The notes beneath the pieces are model-generated. The model was not told the origin of the DNA and searched no databases. It worked only from the letters and a program-made list of their open reading frames with translations. This document shows, one piece after another, positions 1 through 12,197 of a stretch of DNA of 64,000 nucleotides (positions are counted from its first letter, which is position 1; every line of letters begins with the position of its first letter). The stretch is from Brachionus plicatilis (Eukaryota > Rotifera > Eurotatoria > Ploima > Brachionidae). The DNA lies in assembly GCA_010279815.1 (NCBI GenBank), contig QEOQ01000207.1:1971307-2035306 (forward strand). The letters are read 5' to 3'. The position numbers were made by a program, and so were the translations under genes.

Positions 1-16
1 TTTTTTCTTTTTTCAG

Positions 17-747
17 TCAGTCTTTTGGTTTTAGGTATTCCAGTTCAACCAAAAAACTTTGAAAATAACGATGTCGTAAGATACATTAAAAACCACCAAC
101 AAATTTACACGGATTTAGTCAATTTAATTTCTCAAAATGCTGAATTGACTCAGTACATTTATTTGGATAAAGCTGGAAACAAAAAAATTGACTTTAACGC
201 TTTATTAACGGATTCAGACTCTCATGGAATAATAATTCAATTTTTGAAAAACAATTTTCATCATTTAAATAAACGTCAAATTGATTTTAATGACTTTTTA
301 GGTTCATTTATGAATGTATTGAACACATTTAGTCAAAGCATTCAAATATCTTTACAAAATAGTGTTCAAGAATTGATATCAAGCACAATTACAGACATTT
401 TTAACCGGCTTCAGAGTAGTTTATTTGCTGGAGAACCTGCTAATTTAAATGATATAATGGAAAATTTTTTAAATAATCTAAAAAATATATTAACTATAAA
501 TATCTTACAATCCGTAAATGACACTTTTAAGCAGCAAGCTTTGAGCACTATGGATTTGCAGTTCAATGAACTGAGCAGTCTTGTAGACAAACTGAAGGAT
601 GATTCGGTAGCACCTATCGAATTTATAAATTTACTGCAACAAAGTCTAAATAATTTACAGAAAAGCTTGTCTGAGTTTTTGCCAAATATTTCCGATTTGG
701 TTATGTCTCAGCTAATTAAACTTTTGGACCAAGTATTAAAGAAATAA
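17..747 (+). CDS. Last exon of a probable secreted helical protein (5' part outside the window)
   Basis: The reading frame is open from the window edge to a TAA at 745-747. A polypyrimidine tract ending in CAG at 16 looks like a splice acceptor, so this is probably the last exon of a gene that begins to the left. There is no ATG near the start; translation would enter with residues SLLVLGIPVQ, which resembles the end of a signal peptide. The remaining roughly 240 residues are rich in Leu, Asn, Gln and Ser with evenly spaced hydrophobics, as in a bundle of amphipathic helices. There are no cysteines and no clear membrane span. AATAAA-like sequence overlaps the stop codon. I do not recognise the family. 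Secretion is an inference from the short hydrophobic N-terminal stretch. Confidence 0.6.
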
Positions 748-1054
748 ATAAATTCAAAAAATAATTTTTTTTTAAATGATAATAACTTAAATGTTTTTTT
801 AATGAATTTAATTTTATCATTATAGTCTTTTAAATGTTTAGGTGACTTTTCAAAAAATATAATTAAAAGAAATAGAAAAATTTTATTCTTCAATTAAGAT
901 TTTGATAAACTTGAAAATTATTTTTAATCTAAAAATTTATCTTGTTTTGCAACATGTTACATAAATCTAGAATAATATAAATTCATTAGAATTTTTCATT
1001 ATAAATACTAAGACATTTAAGAGAAAAAACAAAGATTCAACCATTTTTTTTCAA
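748..1054. other. Intergenic, AT-rich
   Basis: Only homopolymeric A/T sequence, containing the 3' UTR of the upstream gene and the presumed promoter of the mini-protein at 1055. No other feature seen. Confidence 0.5.
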
Positions 1055-1174
1055 ATGTGTAGAAAAGTTAGCTGTATCAAATGCAAGAAACCGACATGGG
1101 CCGGCTGTGGTCTTCATATTGAAACAGCTTTAGGAGATGTACCAATGGAACAACGATGCCAATGTACTCGTTGA
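1055..1174 (+). CDS. 39-residue cysteine-rich mini-protein, copy A
   Basis: ATG at 1055, TGA at 1172-1174, a single exon too short for usual gene finders. It is supported by two paralogues at 11812 and 12198 that share the same skeleton: MC-x-K/R-V at the start, a CxxC pair (residues 7 and 10), the core KPTWAGCG (12-19), then HI, VP and a closing RCxC pair (35 and 37). The six cysteines, four of them in CxxC or CxC pairs, suggest a small zinc-binding fold rather than a secreted disulphide peptide, because there is no signal sequence. I recall similar tiny proteins in other eukaryotes and bacteria with no known function, but cannot verify this here. This copy lacks the basic C-terminal tail with an extra Cys found in the other two. 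Function unknown. Confidence 0.75.
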   Translation: MCRKVSCIKCKKPTWAGCGLHIETALGDVPMEQRCQCTR

Positions 1175-1821
1175 TATACAAGTTCAATTATTTAATTAAA
1201 TTAAATTGAATAATTTTCGAAATCAAACTAACAATTGATACCAATAAGTTTTAAATAAAAAATTTTAAAATTTCAATTCGATTTTATTCTACATTTTTCC
1301 ATTAGAAATTAAGAAGCTTTAAAATATCCAATAAAATAAATCAAGTTTTCAAAATTTGATTGTTTTATTTTTTGAGAAATATCGTTTTGCCAACCTATTT
1401 ATTTTTTTCTTTTAAAATTTTAAAATAAAAAAATTTTTATTTTGTTTTTTTTTTGAAATAACTAAGTTATCTGTAAATAAAAATTTAATTCAAATTAAAA
1501 ATTTGAAGTTTGATTAATTTCAAATTAATATTTAAAACAAATTCTCGGTTGGTGTGATCAAGCTAATTTTTTTAAAAATTAAGCTTAAAATAAAAAGGCT
1601 TATTTTGAGAGTTTAAAAAAGAATTACTCTAATATCATGGATTGGTCGATAAAATTATATTTAAAAGGTTTTCTTTTAATTTATGTTCTAAACTCTTGTT
1701 CAAAAAAGACTTCTTAATAAAATATGCAATATAATCCTTTGCCTTAGCTTTTAATTATATTTCATATAATAAAATTTATTTTTAAAAGGATTCAATTATC
1801 GGCATCTTGAAGTTGATTATC
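1175..1821. other. Intergenic, AT-rich
   Basis: A likely polyadenylation signal (AATAAA near 1253) for the mini-protein lies here. Otherwise I see only A/T-rich sequence without coding character. Confidence 0.4.
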
Positions 1822-1830
1822 AATTCAAAG
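1822..1830. repeat. Left target-site duplication of the MULE
   Basis: AATTCAAAG, identical to 2874-2882, flanking the inverted-repeat ends of the element. Confidence 0.85.
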
Positions 1831-2873
1831 GGGACGGTTCATTTTAGAATTGATTAATTTAAATTGATTAAATTTAGCAACACAAATATAGCAATAATTT
1901 TATTAAAATTAGCAATAAACAAAAAGAAAAATAGTCAATTTAGCAAATTTAAAAAAAAAGAAAAACCTAATAATCCAAAATTAGCGACAAACTATCATAG
2001 TACTTATCAAAATTAGCTAAAGAATAATTTTTTTGTATTTCTTTAATTCTATCGTCTAATAAAATATAAGCTGGTTTCCGTTTGTATTGGATACCGGTTT
2101 CTAATTTTACTAATAAATCTTCTGTTTTTTTTTGTTCTTCTCGAAATTTGTCCACCAGCGGATAAATGGACGGGTGCTTACTGAGCATGTTACTAAAGGC
2201 ATTATGCCAAGCCTCTACAGAGTTGTTAGTGCGCGGTAGGCAATCATTAATTCGGCTGTTAACATTCCACAACTCAATTTTAAATCTAGGTTCAACATAA
2301 GTTGTTATAACTTTCACTCCTCTTCCTCTACCAGCTTTCTTAGTGGTGTCATACCCAATCCAAGTCTCTTCCATATAATTGAATAATTTTAATACATTTT
2401 CGAAAAATTCTAAATTAGAGTCAAGTTCAGATTTTATTTTATTAAACAAGTATTTAACATCAACTGGGGGGACAAAAGCTAAAACTTGGGCCAATTTTAA
2501 AACTTTTCGATGTTGCGGGCACTTGGAATAAGCTATCATAAGATAAGAATAAGAATAATAAGATATCGAACTCATCAAATTGTTCGATTAGGCTATAAAT
2601 GTCAGTTGAACAATTGGTTGTCATTTTTAAGATTTAATTAGACTAATCAATATAATTAATCTGAAATAATTAAAAAAGTAAAAAACTTTTTTTGCTAAAA
2701 AAACTTGCTAAAATAAGCATGCTAATTTTAGCTTAATCTGTTTGCTAATTTTTTTTTCTTAATTCAATTAGGTTTATTGCTAAATTTATTACATTGCTAA
2801 AATGAATTTTGCTAATTTTAATTTGCTAAATTGAATTAGCTAATTTTTAGTCTGCTAAAATAATACAGAGCCC
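1831..2873 (-). mobile_element. Mutator-like (MULE) DNA transposon, internally deleted, about 1.04 kb
   Basis: The element is bounded by a perfect 9-bp direct repeat, AATTCAAAG, at 1822-1830 and 2874-2882. That is the target-duplication length typical of MULEs. The ends are degenerate inverted repeats: GGGACGGTTCATTTTAG on the left, and GGGCTCTGTATTATTTTAG when the right end is read on the minus strand. Both subterminal regions carry many copies of TTAGCAA (left) or its complement TTGCTAA (right), a plausible array of transposase-binding sites. Inside is the C-terminal part of a MULE transposase on the minus strand. The element is too short to encode a full transposase, so it is a deletion derivative. 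Confidence 0.85.
1967..2578 (-). pseudogene. MULE transposase, C-terminal fragment (203 codons)
   Basis: The frame is open from 2578 to a stop at 1967. Residues near 30-50 (LAFVPPVDVKYLF) and the block RTNNSVEAWHNAF followed by HPSIYPL match the conserved region downstream of the DDE catalytic domain in animal MULE transposases, many of which carry an N-terminal FLYWCH zinc finger. The FLYWCH finger and the DDE domain with its catalytic residues are absent, and the 295 bases between this frame and the element end do not encode them. It is probably the remnant of an internal deletion. Because the frame itself is unbroken, the deletion may be fairly recent, or the fragment may be translated. 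Confidence 0.8.
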
Positions 2874-2882
2874 AATTCAAAG
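2874..2882. repeat. Right target-site duplication of the MULE
   Basis: AATTCAAAG, identical to 1822-1830. Confidence 0.85.
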
Positions 2883-4397
2883 CATCATTTTATTTCACAG
2901 GGTTTATCTTAAGATATAAATATTAATCTTTGAATTAATTTAAATAATTTTATTGTAACATTCACTACATGTTATGTAGATTTAAAAAATAAAATGCTAA
3001 AAAAAACATTTTCTCAATCCATTTATGAAATTGATTTCTAAATTTTGATGCATTTAACTCAACTTTTGTTAAGTTTATTTTGAATTTTTTTTATTTCAAA
3101 AGCACTTGTGTTTAGCATTCAAATTCATTAAATTTAAAAATTAAATTAAATTTTAGATTACAAATATAAAGTTAAATGAAAAAATATATCTTCCTACCGA
3201 TAATTTCAAGTAGAAAAATTCAAAAAAATGTTACACTTTTTCATTAATTTTATTTACAATCATTTAAAATGAAAATTTTTATAAAATTTTTTTATTAAGT
3301 TGAATATTTTATTAAGATTTGAATAACTTATAAAATTTAAAAACAAATTTCATCATTAAATTTACCAAAATTTTTTTCGGTAAAAGATACATCGTATTTA
3401 AAATTGAAAAAATTCGATAAAAAAGGTAAAATTAAAATATTGAAAAAAGTAAATAAAAAAAAGATTTAAAAAAATTTATTAATTAAAAATTTCTATAAAT
3501 ATAAACCGATTTTATAAACATTTGGCACTTGAGTTTATCGATTGCTTGAGTCAAGTTCTTTTATACCCATACTAATACAATTGCTTATTATTTACATTTG
3601 AATAAAAAGTCAATAATTAACCATTTTGTTTTTTTTTTTGAATTATTAATCTGGCATAGCAGCTTTTGCTTGTTGATATGAAAATATATATAAGCCTAAA
3701 AATAAAAAAATTAAATAGATTGAATCAAAAAATTAAATTATACGTGCAAAAAATACTAAGCAGTTTAATTTTGTTTCAATTCAGGTAAAAGAATGCTAAA
3801 AGCTTTTTTTTAATAAAAAAAATAAAGCATGCATGGAAAATGCGGCGCCCAAGCTTCCTATTACAAACAAACTCTTAAAAAAGTATTCTTATCATAAGAT
3901 ACATACGATTAATCAACTAGACTTGATTTTATATTAAAGAAATTTAAACTTTAGTCCGATTTCATGTCAAATAATTTTTACTATTAATATACATACTGTT
4001 TGAATATAATGAATTAGAGGGTTTTGGCAGGTTTTTTTCGACTAAAAAAAAAGAAAAAAATTTATTAAACTTTATCAAGCTTAACATCATACCAATGAAT
4101 TAAATTTTTCTAAGCGGGTATGACTATAAACTTTAAGAATAGGAAAATTAAGTTTAAAATTAGAATTTTTATTAGGAATAAGTTTTAAAATACAAAATGT
4201 TCAATTTGATTAAAAATAAATAATTAAAAGTTAAGAAATTATCTAAACTACTGATTGTAAAATAAATTATTTTATTACTTGGTTTAGCATAAACGCAAAA
4301 ATTTTTCTCTTAATTTCTCTAATTCTTAGAAAAAAATGTAATTTTTTTTAAGAGAGAAATGGAAAAAAAATTCTAAAAAAAACTCATAAATTGATAA
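2883..4397. other. Intergenic, no gene seen
   Basis: About 1.5 kb of A/T-rich sequence with no coding frame of note. It holds the 3' flank of the TTLL gene on its right. Confidence 0.4.
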
Positions 4398-7300
4398 TTA
4401 ATTACCTGAAACTCTTTGTTTATTAATATTTTGTGCACTTTTTACTCTGAAATTATTGAATTGATTTTGCATATTGTTTATTGTCATAGTCGGGTTGGAA
4501 TCATTTTTCGATAGTATTTCATTTCGTCCATTTAATTTTGATCCATTTAAGCTTAAATAAATTTTTTAAATTATTTTGATCGATGCTTTTTGAGTAGTTA
4601 CCCATTGTTAATTCTTGGATAAACCATGTGGTCATTTTCTCCGTTTAACACCGACAATTGGTACCTATAATTTCCGATTGTCGAATTGTTATCTGATGTG
4701 ACTGGCTGTGTTGCGTATTTTGTTCGATTTTGGCTGCTGATACCTGAATTTCCCTTACTTTTTCTTTGATTATTGATGTATTTCTGAAAATTTTTATTTA
4801 AAAGTTATGCCAATTTCATATACAGACAACTGTACCTCGGCAAAAAGTGATTGATTTTCGAAAGGGTTGTAATTTTTGGTGCGTATTTCAAGCTTGTTTC
4901 CTTGGGGAGCAAATCTGGAGTTGATCGTATCGTCTTGTACATGGTTGTTGGGGTAGAAGCTGGGTGGTATTGCAGCCATAGTGCCAGCAGTTCCGGACAA
5001 AATTTTGTTCACCAAATCAATGATGCCCATGCTCTTAAGCAAATTTTCTCTTTGCTTCAAACATTGCAGCCGTTCCATTTCATCTAGATCATTTATTTCA
5101 ATTGGTTTCCAGGTGTCCATCGGCGAAACCAGCGATGGCGGCAACAGAAGCTGCTGCTTGCTCATTAAACCAGTCAATGATGGGTTCTGTTGAAAAATAA
5201 AATAAAATTTTTCCTCACCAAAAAGTGTCATTAATCAGCTTTGAAGCTAGTTACAAACAAAAAAGCGTGAGTGTGCCAAAGCAATTTGAGTTTGGGTGCT
5301 GTATAAATAAACAACTAAACGACTTATCATCTCAGGTTGAAGCTTGATGAAAAGTCGTTTAAAAAAAACACATCAACCGTGCAAAATTTTTAAAAGTATT
5401 TTAATATACCCTTTGAAATAAAGATTTAGATTTTTTAATTGGAAAACGAGTGGTAAACTTTGGTTCTGAGAACGAATGAACCAAATTAATGGACTCGAAA
5501 TTTTTCAAATCAATCGATGTCACTACAACTGTTCTACTCAATTCAAAGTTTGCACTCTTGCTCACTTTTTTGATACTAGTGTCTTCATAGTGCTAATATT
5601 TAAAAAATAAGAGCGTTCAAGAATCAGTATAAAATAAGCTTGATTATTGTGGGCAAAAAAGCTGATGTTTTTTTTGTTTTCTCAAAACAACAAAAATATA
5701 TTTACTGTGTTAAGTGTGTGAAGACTTGAATTGCTGCCTTTGGATATGCTGTTTGATCTTTCGTATTTTCTGTTGATGTCAGAATTATTGCTCACCACAT
5801 TAGAGGAAGAATTTCGCGATATTTGATTTTTTTGCTGAGTTATCAATTTAGACTGGATGGTGGAAGTTTTTTGGTAGCTTTGATTGGAAGCTTTTCTACT
5901 CGGACTCTCGCCCCGCACTTCTCTATTTTGCACACGGTTTCGATTGACCATAAATTTTTCGTTTTTACGTGAAATTTCTTCCATTTGCTGTCTAATAAAA
6001 AAAGTAATTTTTTTTTTGCTCAAAATTATTAAATTTATTGTATGATATTCAAATACTTTGCTTGTTCGAGTCTGGCTCTAGAAGCAGCCGTCTCTGAGAA
6101 AAGAGTTCCTGTTGTGTTATAAAACTTGTCATATTTCTCTGAGCCAGGACCAGGATAGACGCGTCTAAAATTTCCGATGTGTTTATCCTCCCATTTTTCA
6201 ATTTGCTTCAGCCATTCTTGCTGAACCTCGTCTAGTTCTTCCCTAAACAAAATAAATTTGTTAAAAAATTTATTTTCTTCACCTTCACTGAAACCCACTT
6301 AGTCTCTTTTTTTCCTTGTTTTAAAAACAATCTTTCCCTAACCCGTTTTCTCTCTTCTTCGATGCATTTTTTTTTGTCCAAAGAACCAATGTTCATAAGC
6401 ATTATGGTATCGTAAATCAGCGCGTCTTTTATTTCCCTGTCCAACTTTGAGTCAGTGGTAAAACTCGGCGAATGATTTACTTCAAGTACATAAGGCTTGA
6501 GCTTTTTGTCTACCAATATATCGTAGCCAAGTATTTCAAAACAAGCACTTCCTTTATAGTGGTTGGCAAAACAAGTCCTGTAGTTGTGTTTGAGTACTGC
6601 GTGCGCTGATAGCAGCACTTTTATAATTACATCATCGATGTCATTCCATAATTTATCTACATCATAGCCATTATTTTTCAGCCACCTGTTTATTGTTGAA
6701 ATTCGTCGCTTGGTACCACTCTCTTCATCGCGAACAAATTCATCACTTTTTTTCTGAATGGCATAATTTGTTAAATGCATAAAGACATCTTTCTTTAAAA
6801 AAATAAATTAAATATTACACTAGAATAAAAAGTCCTACTAAAATTATTTAATAAACTTAAACTAGAACCACTCGATGAATTTTTTTAAACTTTTTTTTTT
6901 TATTTTTTTAATCTACCTTGAGAATTGTTTATTCAAGCACATAGAGTAAATTTAGTAGTCTATCATTAAGCTGTACTTACACAATTGTTCATTGTAGGCT
7001 CCTCATACTGTTGCGTGGTAAAACGAGCAAGTCCCTCTTTGTAAACAAATATCCTAAATGGATCACATGATGTCACGGCCACATACACTCTCAAATCAAA
7101 TTTGAATCCGTCAACAGTAAAAGGCTAAAATTTGATAGAAATTTAAATTTTTTTTAAAAATTTATTTAAACTAATTAAGCTAACCCGAGAGACATAAACT
7201 TGAACTACATAATTATCACCGGGTTTAATGTCTCTATTAGGATTTTTGGTAATGAATATACCACGTCCTTGGCAACCGCTATCAGGCTTGGAAATATAGG

Positions 7301-7980
7301 TCTTATTCTTTTTGGTTCGAGCATAGTTTATGAAATCTGCGTAACTTAACATTAATTATTAATTTTGAATAAATATTATTTCTTATTGAAACTTACTCTG
7401 CTGGGAGACACCATCCTTTTGGATAAAAACCATACTCCTTGGGATAAAGCTTTGCCATTCGATTCATGTTCCGTGTAAGCAGATCTTTGCGGCATATTTC
7501 ACTCATTCCTGGAAAGTGATTTATTTTTTGCCATTTTTTCATCTGGTTAACCCGATCAATGGAAATGCTTGTATCGGTCCAATAAAGACTCCAATCTTCA
7601 TTTTCTTCAACTTCTTTGAAGCCTAGTTTCCGTCCAACTCGCCTGACACATTCATATTTGGTAGCAGTGAGACAAATGCCAATGTTTTTTTTCTTTTTTT
7701 TCTTTTTTTTAAGATCCTCGAAATCGTTTCGGCTCATGGTACTCGATGTCTTGTTAAAAGACTTGTTAGATCTGTTGCGATATTCACTAGAATCTTCGTC
7801 CTGTGCAATGTCATCGTCATCATCTTCACCATTAACTTGAAACATTAAATCGGGCCGGTGGAACTCGTTCGAGTCGTCATCGTTGTCTTCTAACGTTAAA
7901 ATAGCAGGACCCTTGCTTTTGGAAAAATCTTCGGCCACACTGGACTCATCAGAACTGTAATCATCTTCTTCTTCCGACAT
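4398..7980 (-). CDS. TTLL6/13-like: Tubulin polyglutamylase, TTLL6/TTLL13 type
   Basis: The enzyme adds glutamate side chains to tubulin tails on axonemal and other stable microtubules. Ten exons keep phase throughout: 7397-7980, 7185-7344, 6981-7124, 6299-6792, 6057-6242, 5706-5991, 5410-5592, 4836-5186, 4602-4783, 4398-4551, giving 907 residues, near the size of vertebrate TTLL6/13. The N-terminus (residues 1-100) is acidic with a run of eight lysines. The TTL core follows, with GWCLPAD, KPDSGCQGRGIF (nucleotide-binding lysine loop), FDLRVYVAVTSCDP, MHLTNYAIQKK and the catalytic/metal motif VLEVNHSPSF. The next segment (QQEWLKQIEKWED) resembles the microtubule-binding extension of the long TTLLs. 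The tail is Ser/Asn-rich and disordered. Exons 9-10 are less certain: reading through the donor at 4601 would stop at once. Confidence 0.9.
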
Positions 7981-9160
7981 TTTGTTGTAAAAAAGCCCGA
8001 TTTAATAGAAAAAAACTACGATTTGATTTTAATTATTTTATATAATCCTAAAATTAACCAAAATAATTAAAATTTTAGTAAAGCTTCCTGGATTTTTTTC
8101 TTAACAACATAATGACCAAGTATCCGAATGTAATTTTGTGGATAAATTTTGTGGATAAATTTTGTGCCAATTATATGGAATCAAGAAAACTAGTAACCTA
8201 AAAAAAATTATAAAAAAAATAAAGGTATCTAAACGTATTTTTAGTCAAATAGGTATTGTTAAATATTTTACTTAACAACGGTTTTTTATGAGCTTTATTC
8301 GAGGAATTTTTACGGTTAGCTTTCTCGCTTAGTTGACTAATGATTTATTGATGCCTTGATTTTTTTTCTTGGTATTTTTAATTCCAAATTAAGAAACAAA
8401 TTTGATCATGAGAGATTCAAATGGCTTTTAATTTATTTAAATATCTTTTAGCCGACTAAGTTTGCTTATGAAAATAACACTATACTAGGAATGTTAAATA
8501 CCAACTCTAATATTATTTGGTTTATTAAAAAATAAAAAAAAAATTTAAAACGTAGCTATGCCAACCCATAATTTTTTGTTGTGAATCAAATTTTTTGAAA
8601 AATATTTTGGGCTTTTTTTTAAAAAAAAAAAGATGAAACTAAATAAAATTGATTTAAATTAAAGTTTTTTTATATTTATATTTCTCTGTTGAGGTTTAGC
8701 TCTTGGAGAGTTGTTAAATTTATGTGTGGAACTAGAACAGCATTTTTTAAATGAACATTGATTATGAAAATGTGTTTGAAAACTTACAAAGTCTTAAATT
8801 TTGAGACTTTTTTCATGGTTTCTAGACTAGTTAAACGAGAGCCTTTTGACAAAAATTAGAACTTCATTAGCTCAATTAGGACGTTCAAAGGTCCTTAACT
8901 GAGACGATATTAAGCTAAAAATAATAAATATTTAAAGTGAATTTAAATTTTGTTTGAACTGACTTTGAGCAATTATTGTAAATTAGAATTTTAATAAGTT
9001 CAGCGCTTCGGAAAATTCATTATTAGTTGGTAAGCGCTCAAATAAGTAAATTTTCTTAAAAAATAAGAATTCGAAATGTAAATATTTAATTAATTTTATT
9101 AAAAAAAGGCTTTAAAGTGATTTTAATCCACTGCAAAAATCAAAAATTAACTTTTTGAAA
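7981..9160. other. Intergenic between TTLL promoter side and hexosaminidase 3' end
   Basis: A/T-rich sequence between the start of one minus-strand gene and the end of the next. No coding frame or repeat stood out. Confidence 0.4.
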
Positions 9161-11596
9161 TTATAAATCAACTTCATATTCACAATGCCCTGAGCCATTG
9201 AATGGTTCGGCTTTGATTCCGCGTCTTAAATTATAATAATTAAAATAAATCTAGAAACAAAAATTCATTACTTAATCATTCTGCATCTGTGCTCCTCGAT
9301 TCTTCCTTGTGCATCGGCAACATTAGTTACATTCTGGGCACTCCACAGTCTCTCGGCAACAGCTGATGTTCGAGGCCAGGTTCTTGATATTACATTACTT
9401 CCGTCAACGTACTCACCCCACATGCACGCTTCACCACCTATTACCAAACTTTTTTGTTTGTCAGTTCCTAAAATTTAAATTGAAAATTAATTGTTTACAA
9501 AATTTTGAATTTAGTTAAATACCCGGAAAATCGTAAGGATCACATTTGTAGTATTTTTTCCAATCATCACCATAAGAAATATAATTCAAATACCAGCAGG
9601 TAGAAAGCAAGGCTCTGTATCCTAATTTTGTTACCATTGATAACTCCTCAGGCCATGGATCCTTCCAAACCTCAACCACTGTATCCGGCTTGACCACTAC
9701 GTTGTTATCCACAACCTCTTGCCAAATTATATATCCAGATTTAGGGCTGACTTTGTTAATCAAATCCAAAAGTCTTTTAAATAAAAAAAAAAATTAAATT
9801 TTTTAAATCTCTAGATTTTGTACTTTTGCATGTAAAATTGTTCCAATTTAGAATAATCTTTTCCGAATCCTTTTTGCTTCATGAATTCAGCTATGTCCGG
9901 ATTACTTTGCCTGAATAAAATTTTAGTTTGATTTTAATACTTTAAATCCAAATTAAAAAGTACCAGCAGCTAAAATCAACTTCATCTCCTCCCAAGTGAA
10001 GGTATTTGTCAGGAAAAACAGCTGTAAGCTCTGTTAAAAACTCTTCCAAAAATGAATAGGTTAGATTATTTGTTGGATCAATAGGTCCAAAATCGCCATT
10101 GGGTTTTTCTCCGGTATAGCACTTGGTTAATATTTGAATAGATTTTCCCCATGATTGAGTGTGACCAGGAGTGTCGAATTCTGAAACCTTTTTTAAATCT
10201 TAGTGATTGAGCTTTAAGTTAATTAGATCAATGAAATACCACTCTTATTCCTCTTAAACGCGCATACTCAATTATTTCTTTTACGTCATCGCTTGTATAA
10301 ACATGGGTGTATGGATTATAGGCTCCCTAAAATTTAACTTAATAAAAAATTTTAAGATTTTCAATTTATCAACTTTTTTACTCAGATCCGGAAAAGAACT
10401 GCTTACAAATGGAAAAGATTCATCATCGACAATATGCCAGTGAAAAACATTCATTTTATTTGCTTCCATGGCATCCTAAATAAATAATTTAATGAAAAAA
10501 AAAGTGTTTAATTAATTTTTGTTATTGATTTTTACCAAATGAACTTTGATAATTGAGGATCTTATGTAGTGTCGTGAGGTGTCTAATAAAATTCCTCTGT
10601 GATTAAATCGAGGAAAGTCGTTTATTAGTGTATCATTGATCACTAGCTAAATTTTAAATTGAAAAAAAAATTCATATCATTTTTTTATTTGTTTTTTACC
10701 GATCCATCATCTGATTCTATTATCATTTGACTAAAACTTTCTAAACCTAGAAAAAAAAAATAAAAATAAAATAATTTCCATAGTTGGTCAAGAGTCAAAG
10801 TTCAACCTGACTTTTGAAATTTTATTCTAAAATACCAAAGTAAAATCTGACTTTCAATTTTGAAAGTCAATTCTGGTTTTGTTTTTTTTTAAATAATTTT
10901 TATGAATTTTTTATGAAATTTCTTAAAAAACCTTTAACATTTTGACATTCAGACTGTTGTTAGAAACCAATTGTTGCAAGGTAGCGTAACTTATTAAATG
11001 ATTTGAAACGCCTTGCTTATTAATTATATGACATTATAAAAAAAATTAAAAGTCAAAGTCAAATCTGACTTTTGACATTTGACCAAACCTGAAAACTTCT
11101 TTTTATTCTTTACCTCTTAAGGCTCCCCATAGAGTTTTTGATTCTAAGTAAGCGATTGAACTAGCAATTTTTAAATTATCTAGAAAAAATTTAAATAAAA
11201 TTTTCGTTTATTCTAAATTTTAAAATAAAAATTACATGATTCATCAGACTCAAGGTTTGGATAAAGTTCACAAGGCTCATGGACCATTAGAGTTAATTTT
11301 TTAATAGAAGATAAATTTTTTATCCGATTAGTTTGTCGCAATAATCTTGAGTCAAATATTATTTTATAATATCTTTTGAATGCAATAGATACAACATCAC
11401 AAATTTGACTTCCTTTAACATATTCGAAACGAAACTCATTTTTATTCAGAATGTTTTGTGTGCCAAAACTTATCTGCATCTGTGGTTTTGGAAATACTTG
11501 CCCCTTGGTTATAGGCACCACATTTTTTAACCTAATCGCTTGGTTTGTTTTTACCAAAATAATAAAAGCTAATGCTAAAAAATAAACAATTTCCAT
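9161..11596 (-). CDS. HEXB-like: Beta-N-acetylhexosaminidase (GH20, HEXA/HEXB family)
   Basis: A lysosomal glycosidase that removes terminal GlcNAc/GalNAc from glycolipids and glycans. Eleven exons keep phase: 11236-11596, 11114-11179, 10700-10746, 10536-10646, 10374-10475, 10240-10326, 9964-10187, 9824-9910, 9523-9773, 9272-9467, 9161-9224, giving 531 residues, against about 530-555 in the human subunits. Residues 1-20 form a signal peptide ([20 protein letters not shown]). Family landmarks follow: [51 protein letters not shown], the catalytic Asp-Glu pair in [44 protein letters not shown], and the final [11 protein letters not shown] block. All catalytic signatures are intact, so the enzyme should be active. 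Whether it corresponds to alpha or beta cannot be told by eye. Confidence 0.95.
10779..11091. mobile_element. hAT-type MITE inside hexosaminidase intron 2
   Basis: This 313-bp non-coding insertion has imperfect inverted ends: CATAGTTGGTCAAGAGTCAA on the left and CAGGTTTGGTCAAATGTCAA on the right read on the other strand. Flanking octamers ATAATTTC and AAAACTTC agree at 6 of 8 positions, consistent with an aged 8-bp hAT duplication. Both ends are full of GTCAAAG/CTTTGAC words. The host intron (10747-11113) is much longer than its neighbours because of it. Confidence 0.65.
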
Positions 11597-11811
11597 TCAG
11601 ATATCCGTAAGCTAATCTAAAACAAAAATAAAATTTAATTTTGTTCTCAGTCACGTGCTTAACCAAATCAATGGAATTTTACATACTCATTATTAATTTG
11701 CTAAATTTTAAAATTTCAAAACAAAAATTTCATCATAGAAATAGAGTTTTATCAAAAAAGCCTAAGTAAAATTTTCTAAAAATTTAATAGTTCTAAAATT
11801 TTTTTTAGACA

Positions 11812-11958
11812 ATGTGTCATAGAGTTACATGTAAGACCTGCAATAAGCCAACATGGGCGGGATGTGGAATGCATATCGAACAGGCCCTTAAAAATGTTCC
11901 AGTTGAAGATCGCTGTAAATGCGACAAGAGCCGAATTGAGCGATGCATTATTTCTTAG
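11812..11958 (+). CDS. 48-residue cysteine-rich mini-protein, copy B
   Basis: ATG at 11812 and TAG at 11956-11958 in one frame. It shares with copies A and C the CxxC pair (residues 7, 10), KPTWAGCG (12-19), HIEQAL, VPVEDRCKC and then a basic tail ending ERCIIS. A polypyrimidine run ending TTTTTAG lies 4 bases before the ATG, so a short 5' untranslated exon may exist. It starts only about 215 bases from the start codon of the divergently transcribed hexosaminidase gene, so the two may share a promoter region. There is no signal peptide. Function unknown; zinc binding is an inference from paired cysteines. Confidence 0.75.
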   Translation: MCHRVTCKTCNKPTWAGCGMHIEQALKNVPVEDRCKCDKSRIERCIIS

Positions 11959-12197
11959 AAATTTTTTCATTGAAATTTTAATAATTACCAGCTTTTATAA
12001 ACAATAAAGATGTCAAGTGCTAAATAGATAATTTCTTTTTATCTTTTTGTCAAGTACCGACTACTTTAGATATTTTCGATTCTAGACATGTGATTTTGTG
12101 AATTTTTTACATTTTTTTAAAATTTTATGGTTCATCAACACCTTATTTATTCTTGCTAGAGAAATTGAAATCTAAAATATTCATTCATTTGTTAATT

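Noticed and set aside
7616..7840. 74-codon plus-strand frame with a poly-Phe run
   Set aside because: Antisense shadow of the lysine run and acidic region in TTLL exon 1.
11776..11970. 64-codon minus-strand frame
   Set aside because: Shadow of mini-protein copy B, whose plus-strand frame is supported by two paralogues.
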